A DNA stretch of 64,000 nt, taken from Caenorhabditis remanei. Taxonomy: Eukaryota; Nematoda; Chromadorea; Rhabditida; Rhabditidae. Shown here piece by piece: positions 55,701 through 64,000 of this stretch. The notes under the pieces are model-generated. The model was not told where the DNA came from and ran no database searches. It saw only the letters and a program-made list of their open reading frames with translations. Positions within the stretch are counted from its first letter, which is position 1. Each line of letters starts with the position of its first letter. The translations under genes were made by a program, and so were the position numbers. The DNA lies in contig NC_071331.1 in assembly GCF_010183535.1 (NCBI RefSeq), positions 4,526,001 to 4,590,000 on the forward strand. Reading direction: 5' to 3'.

Positions 55701-57712
55701 ACAAAGGTACACATTGCTCTATCAATCTTAAAAGATCCGAATATCTGCTCGCTCTGCTAGCTACTATGCTTCCACAATCTACATCTACTAAACAAATACT
55801 ATTGAGAGCATCTGAAAAACGGTACTCAATACGCACTCTTCTCTTTCCAGCTACCAGACCAGATGATACAGAATCTGAGTCCTACATTGTTGAAAACTTA
55901 AGGAAGTTGACGACGATAGAGAAAGTTAAGAAGTCAGAAAGCAGATAAGATACAAGCATAGAAAGTAAATGAAAGAACTGTTCATCGAGCAGCCCACTTT
56001 TTTAAGAGAGCCAGTAAAGAGCAATTTCCAAAACTCCCACAAAAAGGGAAACAAAAATCTTGAATAAGAGGAACACCAACGTGTTAACGAGAGTTGTACT
56101 GCATCAGAGAGCGACGAAATGATAAAAGGGAAAGATCTTTAACCTCATTGATTCATTGTAACCACAACTGTCATCTGAAAATAAAATTTTTGCCCAATAT
56201 TGTACTATCATATAACTTCATCACCTAGTTTCACGAGTTTTATACTCAACTGTTATTTGATACTGCTACTTTGTATGAACTTGCTCCTGGAATGTTGCTG
56301 AAATGACTGGAAAGAAACAAAAACTCTACGAGCACAAATTTCTACATATATTGGAGAAACTCATATAACATCTACAGATAAAGGGAGGATTAAATCCACC
56401 AACTGCGACTCGGTAGAAGAGTCGGGTGACCCCAATGGACAGGGAAGCCCTCAATTTAAGATCACATAATAGTGTTGAATCATACAATCCCAGTATGAAA
56501 ATTAGAAAGACCGCGATACTTGACGTATTCTATCAACGAGACTAGATCCTACGACTTCCAGCATCTTGCTAAGGACCGGAGGGTATCTGTTTCCGGCCAG
56601 TTACAGATACTAAAAGAGGACTACACCAGGCTGACCTATTATAGTGGCAGTATGTCAGGCAGACCACAACCATCTACACGTGTAATTCCTTGGCACTATT
56701 ATGACACCTAAATACACCTGAATCACTGAAAATTCTAGACTTTAGTTGATTCAATCGTACTACAAAAAATATTGCAACCCGCGAAGTGAAGAGCTGAAGG
56801 CAGTACTATCTACAATCGGAAATAATAATACTGAAAAGTTTCTACGTTAATTTAATTTGACAATTCGATCGTTGAGAGACGTTTCGATGTGCAAAAAACT
56901 TCTACAACTACAATTCATTTCAAAAAAAAAAAAAAAAAAAGTGTTAAAATAAATCTCACTTTCGGCATTCTAGTTTAAATCACGTTGAAATGAACAAAAT
57001 CTACATAAAAAGAGACACGACTGTATATGTCCTCTGTACTCTTACACATCGTTACAGATTTCTCTTCAGAGTCTCTCCGAACGAATTAGTTTTCGACACT
57101 CCTCTGCGAGAAAATGAAGATGTGAGCGTTTTTAGCTCGATCACTAGTCCTTCCTTCTGTGACTCAATATATCCAATTACGTGGCATAGTCCATGAGATA
57201 TTTGATTCATCCACATCTTGGTGGAGAAAGATGTTGGAGTCTGAGAACCGGACTAAAAGAGCCGGATGACTATTCGGACCAGAAGAGCGAGTTCTCTACG
57301 GTAGGAGCAAACCTCTCTTCATGACGTCGAAGAAAGATTCAGAGGAAGTTAGCAGATTCAGCTGATGCTCATCGACTAAAAACATCAACTCGCATCCCAC
57401 AGTCTCAAAGAGCTAGTGGTTATAATGTCCATCCACTAATTTCTACACTGACAACTCGGAGCGGCACAGACCTACAAGGCCCCTTCAGTCCCACCAGAGG
57501 GCTTGCTACCTAATGAATAAATTCATCCTGGTCACTGTTGGGCGTCGTATAACAGGTCTAAGGATCTAAAGGTATCCGGGAAAGTCAACATGTTGTTAGG
57601 CGAAGCGGCAGTCCTATAAGGATCACAAGGTACTGACATAGCGCAAATGCAGGCCGTGTGATAGATGTGAGAGGACAATGGACCTAAAAGTATTCGATCC
57701 TACACATGCGAA

Positions 57713-58011
57713 AGTCTGTTCACACTGGAATCTAACGGAAACTAGTGATATAGTAAGATAACTATCCACTAGCAACAGCTACCCACAACGGGTCTGTTCA
57801 CGCCGGGATTTTACAGGAATTGGTGGAATAGCAAGAGAACTATCCACTGACAACAGCAACCCACAAAAGTCTGTTCACACTGGAATCTAACGGAAACTAG
57901 TGGTATAGTAATACAACTATCCACTGGCAACAGCTACCCACTAAAGGTCTGTTCACGCCGGGATTTTACAGGAATTGGTGGAATAGCAAGAGGGCTACCC
58001 ACTGACAACAG
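57713..58011 (+). repeat. Alternating ~80-bp tandem repeat before gag
   Basis: Four units in the order A-B-A-B. A contains TGTTCACACTGGAATCTAAC, B contains TGTTCACGCCGGGATTTTAC; both end in a CAACAG(C)-ACCCAC type string. A units resemble each other more than they resemble B. Confidence 0.85.
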
Positions 58012-58221
58012 TCTTTTTACAAACCCCTCTACGTCAATTACCAACAACACACAAGACCAGAGAGTAATCTCGATTCTACTGTTTATCCAGTTCGATTGGG
58101 CAACGTCCACTCTATTATACCAATCCCATATATTTATCACTGTATCCCCTATAACATATCCATAATACATCTATTTCCAGGGTACTGATTTTCAACGTTC
58201 GAACGAACAACAACTTCAACC

Positions 58222-60195
58222 ATGGCCGAGAAAACTGCTGGCATCCCACAGTCGTCCAACACCGGTGAATCCGTCGGCAGAACGGTTACTGGACCGTTGA
58301 AACGAATCATCGACAACACCGTCTACTCCGCTAGCAGGCATGCAACTTCGACCAAACGGTTCCTTACCAACATTAAAAACTCTACAACAACTCCCAATAT
58401 GGGACAGCTAAAGAGACTCGACGAGACGCTTACGGAGACCCGTAAGCAAATCACGAACTTGAGAGCCCTCCCAGACCATGTCAACGCAAAAAAGGCGCAC
58501 CCACTCGTCCTTGCATCAGTCAGTAAAGACAAATACTTGGAGGAAATGGATAACTACCTTGCCAAGACCAAGTACTTGACAGCCATCTCCATATGCACTG
58601 AACTGATCCAACAGATCGAGGCCGAGTTGTCCGAACATGGTCAACCAGCCAGCCCGTTTGACGAGAGTATCCACGACGCCAACTCGGCAGTCGAACAATT
58701 GGGATTGCTCGTTATCGACCCACAAACGGGAGATCTGATCGAAGAAGAGGGGCAGCCCATAGAAGACATCATTGTCCAGCTCACCAATGAGCTAGAAGAG
58801 ACGAAGCTACTCGCTCAGTCATTGGAAGAAGCTAGTGAAAATAAAGATGGTGATGCTAAAGAACCGACGCCACTCGCAGATACCGAGAATGAGCAACGGC
58901 ATCTACCAGAAGAAGAGGCGGCAACCCACTTGGAGGACTCTAACTTGGAGGATAAGCTGAAAGACTTGGAAACCGAAATGGAGAAAGTCAAGTTAGAGAT
59001 CCAAGAAAAGGCTGCCGAAGAAAAAAGACTCCGAGATGAGATTCTGAGGGTAGAGGCAAAGATTGCGAACAGGGGCGTCGCAACACCGATCCTGATTATC
59101 TCCATCGATGAGAAAAAACCGACAGATCCACCTCTTCGCAACGATGATCACTCGCATCCCACAATACTTGAGAAGCAGAAATCGTCAGAACATCCACATG
59201 TCAGTAATGACAGAGCTCAAACGAGCCAATCCGATGAGAAAGGCAGCTCTCGCACAACAGAACTCGTACATCAGCACACTGAGAAATCAGAGATAGCAGA
59301 GAGAAAAAAGCAGTTAGAACAAGAACAAAAAAGAAAACAGGCTCAACAGACGGGCTCTGAACTTGATAAAATCCACAAAACCTTGAATAAAGATGAACAG
59401 AGATCTCAAGGAATCCGTCAGTACAACGATGACATCATGCCATCGGAAGACGACGACGACTATGCCATGAAATTCTTGGAGTTGGGCAACCGTTATTCAG
59501 AATATGATAAGAATGGCAACCCACATTTGACTCCTCCATCAAAAACTATTCCTGATCACTTGAAAAATGTCAGTTTCCACAATGTACATGGTTATCTCGT
59601 GACATTTGACGGTTCTTCAGATTTTGACATCTTCCGGAACATTTTTCGTGACTATGTCATTCAGAACCCAAACATAACGAGCAGTTACAAACTCTTGTTG
59701 TTAAAACAACATCTGACAGGTCGAGCGAGCAAATGTCTCTACCGCCTTGAAGACACAGAAGAAGCTATTCGCCTCACTTTCAAAGAACTCGAGTCCAAAT
59801 ACGGACGAAAGTCTGACAAGATGACTCTGCACAATAAATTTGGCAGCATCCCATTCCACCATACAGATAGCGATCGTATGACGGACGATCTTCGAGCCCA
59901 CCGAATGGTTCTGAGCGAAATGAAAGAAAGAGGAATGAATATTGATGACGAAGCAGTCATCAAGCAATTCTGCACCAAACTTCCAGGCGAAATGAGAAAA
60001 AGAGTGGTCGAAAAATTCATCGCCACTAATGGAAATCTGACATTTGACATGGTTCATGCCATAGTGGTTAACGGAATCGAAGAGATCCGAATCAGCGAGT
60101 CTTACTTCGAGGACAGAGGAGTGGATTACGATTCACTGCATACGCACCCCACGAACAAAGCGGACAACAACGTGTTCCGCAACTACTCTCAATAG
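58222..60195 (+). CDS. Gag-like protein of the BEL/Pao retrotransposon
   Basis: 657 codons; ATG in a strong context (CAACCATGGCC), TAG at 60,193-60,195. Residues 1-180 are hydrophilic and helical. Residues about 190-285 form a charged coiled coil (EDKLKDLETEMEKVKLEIQ), then a low-complexity charged linker with EQEQKRKQAQQ. Residues about 458-610 carry the pattern of the DUF1759 Gag domain of BEL/Pao elements: LVTFDGSSDFDIFRNIFRDY, then SSYKLLLLKQHLTGRA, then LKELESKYGR-type sequence. No CCHC zinc knuckle and no protease motif. Presumably it forms the particle that packages element RNA. The family call is from pattern recognition, not a search. Confidence 0.8.
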   Translation: MAEKTAGIPQSSNTGESVGRTVTGPLKRIIDNTVYSASRHATSTKRFLTNIKNSTTTPNMGQLKRLDETLTETRKQITNLRALPDHVNAKKAHPLVLASVSKDKYLEEMDNYLAKTKYLTAISICTELIQQIEAELSEHGQPASPFDESIHDANSAVEQLGLLVIDPQTGDLIEEEGQPIEDIIVQLTNELEETKLLAQSLEEASENKDGDAKEPTPLADTENEQRHLPEEEAATHLEDSNLEDKLKDLETEMEKVKLEIQEKAAEEKRLRDEILRVEAKIANRGVATPILIISIDEKKPTDPPLRNDDHSHPTILEKQKSSEHPHVSNDRAQTSQSDEKGSSRTTELVHQHTEKSEIAERKKQLEQEQKRKQAQQTGSELDKIHKTLNKDEQRSQGIRQYNDDIMPSEDDDDYAMKFLELGNRYSEYDKNGNPHLTPPSKTIPDHLKNVSFHNVHGYLVTFDGSSDFDIFRNIFRDYVIQNPNITSSYKLLLLKQHLTGRASKCLYRLEDTEEAIRLTFKELESKYGRKSDKMTLHNKFGSIPFHHTDSDRMTDDLRAHRMVLSEMKERGMNIDDEAVIKQFCTKLPGEMRKRVVEKFIATNGNLTFDMVHAIVVNGIEEIRISESYFEDRGVDYDSLHTHPTNKADNNVFRNYSQ

Positions 60196-60621
60196 CCGCC
60201 TTTCGAAGGCAGGCACGGGAGCTAAGTAACTGTTCCGCGTGCCACCCTCTGCCCTGCCACCAGAAATTGTTTCTACTAACAATTCAATATCAACGTTCTG
60301 TCCAGAAATCATAAGCTTCTGTAAACTGTTCAATTTCTCTACTCCTAATATTCTCTACTATCTCTCTACCATATGCCTTAAGCAAGATCCAAATTGGACT
60401 TATATTATCCCTAATGAATGATCAAATAAATAAAAGAGTTATAAATACCCACTCTGAGAGAGCCAAAGAGTACAGTATCCCACAATGACATGAACTGACT
60501 ATGATTCTACCGTCAACTACGTCAAGAGGCAGTAATACTTCGTCACAACACTGATGTATTTATTAGTTCTACAAGTCTTTATCACAATCATGATACGTTC
60601 TCTTGCTCCTCCCCCGGGGAG
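60196..60621 (+). other. 3' untranslated region and polypurine tract
   Basis: No open frame long enough for pol. A GGGGAG tract at 60,616-60,621 touches the LTR start and is the likely polypurine tract for plus-strand priming. Confidence 0.6.
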
Positions 60622-61404
60622 TGTTGTCAGTTTAACGCCTCTGGATAAAACTGCCAACTTTACGGCTCGATAATTCCGGGTCACATTGATTTTCCCCGCA
60701 AAATCCCCCGAAATTATGACCCGAACTCTCACACAGTTATTCCTCTTTATTTATGAATTGCCTTTTCCCGATTTATTCCATCAAAATCGGTCAATTCTAC
60801 CAAATTCTACTAGTTTATTGCCGCGCCTCATTATTTAAACGGCGCGCGCTTTTGTCTACAGTATCCCGTTCGTCGCGGGAGTTAGATGTGCAGGCGGCGC
60901 ACAGCCTTTTTAGGCCAACGCCCGCAGCCATGGCACTCTTCTCTCCACCGCACTCCTACTACTTTTTACGCCACGTTGCGGTCCGTTGGTGACGGATTTT
61001 CCCCTATTTTTTCCCTTTATTTTATTCCCCTTTATCTGTTCTCCTTCCCCTTGTTTTTCCCCTCTACACCATCTACAAAACCTCTACTAAACTCTACGAA
61101 ACTCTACGTAACAGGTTTTACCTGACAGGAAGGAGAACCGAAAGGTTTCCTCGCACCCCACTAGGGAGCGAGGTTTTACTCCTACGCTTTTTGCTCCACA
61201 ACTCCTGTCAACGGATTTTTCCCTTTCTCTTGTCCCTATCTTTCTCTTAATAAACGGGTCACTGAGAAATTGTGTACTGTTTTGCCGTCTGCACAGCTCA
61301 TCCGAAGGTTCTGCGGAACTGGGTCTCATACGGCGCATACAGGGGGTCTCCCTGGGTTATGACTGTGTCCTGGTCTTCGGCTGGACCTACAGGCATTGTC
61401 AACA
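60622..61404 (+). repeat. 3' LTR
   Basis: Same 783 bp as the 5' LTR with no difference noticed; followed by the second ACATA. Confidence 0.92.
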
Positions 61405-62182
61405 ACATAGTTTGGATTGCCAATTTTTCACCTCTTTGAAACCGTTAAGTTTTTTGTTTCAGAAAAGTGATAAAAAGGCGGTGAGGGAAAAATCAATAAG
61501 TTTGAACGTCTGAGCGATTTCCGAACAAGAGGTTAAGAATGCACAATGAAAACAATAGTAAAGGTACATTATTTAAAAATTGAGAAAACTGTAATTTTTA
61601 GTTATTAGACATCATTATCTCTGAATTTACTTGTTGAATTTTCCTGTTGCACTGAGGTAATAAATAATTGATTAAAAAAATATACTGATTCCATCGACAA
61701 ACTGATTGAAATCTTGAGGTTTTACAAAATTTTCGGTAAAAATAAGCGTGAAATGAAGTAAACTAATAGTACACATCAGAAATATATTTAAAATAAAGAA
61801 ACAGTGACAAAAAGTTGTAAATTATCTTATTTTCCATCAGAAACCGCTTCAACAAAACGTAGAATAAAAAATTCAGAAGTCACAAATTTTATAAACTTTT
61901 TGAGACAGTTTTGAGACAAATGGGTTAAAGTTTGGGAAACATGAAATTTACGCCCCTATTTTCTCACCTTCACGATATTCCCCTTTTTTTTCACCCCACC
62001 GATTGTGCTACCCACAATCGCTCCTACCTTCAATTGTTATTTTACTATTAAAAGTTCAAAAAAAACTTGTTATTGAAAAAGCAGTCTACTGACCACCACG
62101 CATCACGAAAAGGACTTTATTTCTAGTCTAATTTGAAGAACATATGGAAGCAGAGCCATTGTCAATCAATTTTTGCACCTTT

Positions 62183-62190
62183 TGAAACAG
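62183..62190 (-). promoter_or_regulatory. 21U-RNA promoter core without a phased initiator
   Basis: Exact core on minus; no YRNT at 37-41 nt. Paralogous to the well-phased locus at 22,857-22,923. Confidence 0.35.
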
Positions 62191-62390
62191 AATATTTTTA
62201 GTTTTATGAACTGATTGAAAAAATGAGAAACAACGGATATCAATGTCCCTAAAGTAATGACAAAATGGGGACCGTCATAATTAAAAACAATTTGAATCAT
62301 GTTATAATAAATAAACCAATGAAAAGTAGTAAATTCAAACCTAGCATATGATCTGAGTAGAAAGGAATTCCGCCTTCCGCCTTTCGTCTT

Positions 62391-62457
62391 TTCAAAAACG
62401 CTCAATACTGAATAAGACATTAATGATAGTAGGGATAAAAATAACACTTTGAAACAG
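62391..62457 (-). ncRNA. Predicted 21U-RNA (piRNA) locus
   Basis: Exact core on minus at 62450-62457; TATT initiator, 5' U at 62411 (39 nt). Confidence 0.65.
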
Positions 62458-63025
62458 AAATAGCTGGAAAACCCTTTGAAACTGAAAAGCTACGTCCGAA
62501 CAAAATGTTCTGTTGGAATCATGGAAAACGGCTTTTTAGAACATTTCTGAAATAACAATTTTATTGTTTCTATGCGGTCATTAACCAGTATTTGTCATCA
62601 TTAGTTTACTATATTCTTTACAATATATGTGAGCTAGATCTTCATAGAAAATAAAAAATCTACAGTTTTTAATTGTGTTCAAGAAGAAAACCCGCATTAT
62701 GACTTGTTTAAGATGTTCAAGAAAAAATTGATAACACTGTTTTAATTTCTCCTAATTTTTTATCCTCACCAATTTTTAAGATAATTGCATGGACACCATT
62801 GACCTCAACAAAAATACATGGTATTAAAGAAAACGTGGCACAGTAATATATGTATCTCATCATGCTTGAAATTTTTTTTGAAACATAAACGTTCACAATG
62901 AAATAACGGGTCGGTTATGTTTACTGTCTTTGAAGTTTATGTGTTTTAAAATTAATTTGGAAAATGTGATTGATATGAGAAGTATCATAAAACATGAAAC
63001 CAAATTTTGATTTCGAGAAACATTC

Positions 63026-63093
63026 CTGTTTCACACTGTCATTCTATATTGGTGGCTGGGAAAGATAAGCAATTTAAGCATAAATCAAAAAAA
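63026..63093 (+). ncRNA. Predicted 21U-RNA (piRNA) locus
   Basis: Exact core at 63026-63033; CAAT initiator, 5' U at 63073 (40 nt). Confidence 0.6.
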
Positions 63094-63245
63094 AGAATTA
63101 TGCTCTTATCTTGTTTTACAAGAGCAGCATTAAAGCAAAATGGAACCATTTCAAAGTGCTAAGTTTTTTATATGGATTCACTTGAAATTTCTGATAAAAA
63201 AAATTAAAAATGGCAAAGAAAAATGAGAACATTCTCTTGGCAATA

Positions 63246-63313
63246 CAGTTTCACGTGCGCGAGACAAGATTTTTCTTTGAATTATGGTACGCTTTTTTGA
63301 CCCCTTTGTTGTG
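63246..63313 (+). ncRNA. Candidate 21U-RNA locus, variant core
   Basis: CAGTTTCA at 63246-63253; CGCT initiator, 5' U at 63293 (40 nt). Confidence 0.4.
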
Positions 63314-63766
63314 AATGACTTCTTCGAGGCCGATTCTCAGATTTACCTCGAAAAAGAAAGAATTTTAATTTTTATAACCTCTTGTTTTTTTCTGATTGTT
63401 TTTATAAGAATAAACGTTGTTTTTCAAAAAATGGAGAAAAGGTGACACCAGAATTGCACAAGGAATGTCGTAGTTCAAAAGATGAAAAGTATGAAAATTG
63501 CAAAACAGTCTGCTTTTGAGTATCGTAACCAATCGATAATTTTTTCTTTCTTTCTAGTAAATAAGTTATAAATCGGACATCAAAATTATTACAGATGCAA
63601 TTACGAACTGATTGATCAATTTTTGAAAAGTGATGCTTTGCTTCTAAAACAGAAATTTTCCTAAGGTATCTTACTAGATAGCAGAGAAATTCAAATGAAC
63701 ATTTTTGTGAATTTCGAACTACAAATATCATTTTGTATTAGAAGAAACTATCAGAATGTTTCAATA

Positions 63767-63833
63767 TTGTGGGAAGAATCTTTGGCACTGAAGCAGAAGG
63801 ACATGCTGCAAAATAAAAATGTTACTGAAACAG
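63767..63833 (-). ncRNA. Predicted 21U-RNA (piRNA) locus
   Basis: Exact core on minus at 63826-63833; CAGT initiator, 5' U at 63787 (39 nt). Confidence 0.65.
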
Positions 63834-64000
63834 AGAAAAATTCTCATTTGATACAAGTTATTAATTAAATATATTTTTCGCTTTCAAATTATTGTGGAGA
63901 AGGCAAAATAAGAGCGGTCGGAGACTATTGCCTAATCCGTTATTATCACGCAATCTAATATGAATAATGGCTATTTTTGTGTAAGATAAGCAATGCAACC

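Larger units (their letters stand above)
52108..58221 (+). other. 6.1-kb leader with a GCANCCCAC motif ladder
   Basis: No long open frame. GCANCCCAC occurs exactly at 52197, 52277, 53072, 53767, 53932, 54285, 54582, 54786, 55279, 55331, 55597, 55667, 55989, 57392 and 57856, always on the plus strand. Many one-mismatch forms are added (53,174; 53,266; 54,935; 57,777). TCTAC is also very frequent, as in the LTR. Parts are degenerate tandem modules: 53,745-53,860 with 53,915-54,005, and 54,305-54,470 with 54,500-54,665. Frames at 56,520 (63 aa) and 56,990 (68 aa) match nothing I know. Confidence 0.75.
51307..61404 (+). mobile_element. Complete BEL/Pao-type LTR retrotransposon, gag only
   Basis: 10,098 bp. 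LTRs of 783 bp at 51,307-52,089 and 60,622-61,404 begin TGTTGTCAG and end TTGTCAACA, sit at a constant offset of 9,315 bp and look identical. A 5-bp duplication ACATA flanks the unit (51,302-51,306 and 61,405-61,409). Order: LTR, primer-binding site, 6.1-kb non-coding leader, gag (58,222-60,195), 426 bp, LTR. There is no protease, reverse transcriptase, RNase H or integrase frame, so mobilisation must depend on enzymes supplied in trans. Identical LTRs indicate a young insertion. Confidence 0.92.
61410..64000. other. piRNA cluster segment, right flank
   Basis: No coding exon. Exact cores at 62183, 62450, 63026 and 63826. The part near 62,160-62,620 is a distant relative of 22,890-23,400; 62,870-62,950 resembles 35,750-35,825. 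Confidence 0.55.

Noticed and set aside
60196..60621. Hidden pol or integrase after gag
   Set aside because: Only about 426 bp remain before the LTR and all frames are interrupted.

Overview
The window looks like nuclear DNA of a Caenorhabditis-type nematode. It is A+T-rich, with short introns that start GTAAGT or GTACG and end TTTTCAG, dense small inverted-repeat transposons and nematode-style tRNA-derived repeats. Protein-coding content is very low: one recognisable host gene at the left edge (1-1419, cut by the window edge), two decayed gene remnants (40.6-41.6 kb and 45.9-46.5 kb) and one retrotransposon gag.

The main content of the 'empty' DNA appears to be a piRNA (21U-RNA) cluster. 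The 8-mer CTGTTTCA, the core of the Caenorhabditis type I 21U-RNA promoter (the 'Ruby' motif), occurs exactly 44 times on the two strands in 64 kb. A rough hand estimate from base composition predicts 2-3. In 39 of the 44 a YRNT initiator with the T that would be the first U of a 21U-RNA sits 37-41 nt after the core, mostly 38-40. The hits form strand-coherent runs: mostly minus at 20.6-25.6 kb, all plus at 49.2-50.8 kb. They are absent from the retrotransposon and the minisatellite. Diverged segmental duplications inside the cluster carry paralogous piRNA genes.

Layout: 0-1.4 kb, 3' end of a cysteine-rich gene. 1.4-28 kb, piRNA cluster invaded by a tRNA-derived SINE (1.95 kb), nested hAT-like MITEs (3.9 kb), a SINE split by a ~1 kb insertion (4.4-5.7 kb), a small LTR element with identical 287-bp LTRs (8.3-9.95 kb), a TA-flanked MITE (11.3 kb), a 1.2-kb snapback with 499-bp arms (13.8-15 kb) and another hAT-like MITE (18.5 kb). 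28.66-33.56 kb, a 119-bp minisatellite of about 41 units. 33.6-51.3 kb, segmental duplicates, more MITEs (TA-, 8-bp- and 9-bp-TSD classes), the two gene remnants and a 1.2-kb palindrome (47.8-49.0 kb). 51,307-61,404, a complete 10.1-kb LTR retrotransposon with identical 783-bp LTRs and a 5-bp TSD. 61.4-64 kb, piRNA cluster again.

The retrotransposon is unusual. It encodes only a BEL/Pao-like Gag (657 aa) and has no pol. Its 6.1-kb leader and gag carry the strand-specific nonamer GCANCCCAC 20 times, in all three reading frames inside gag, so the motif acts on nucleic acid and not on protein. This motif ladder is the best candidate here for something undescribed. All calls rest on reading the sequence and knowledge of the families; no search was run.
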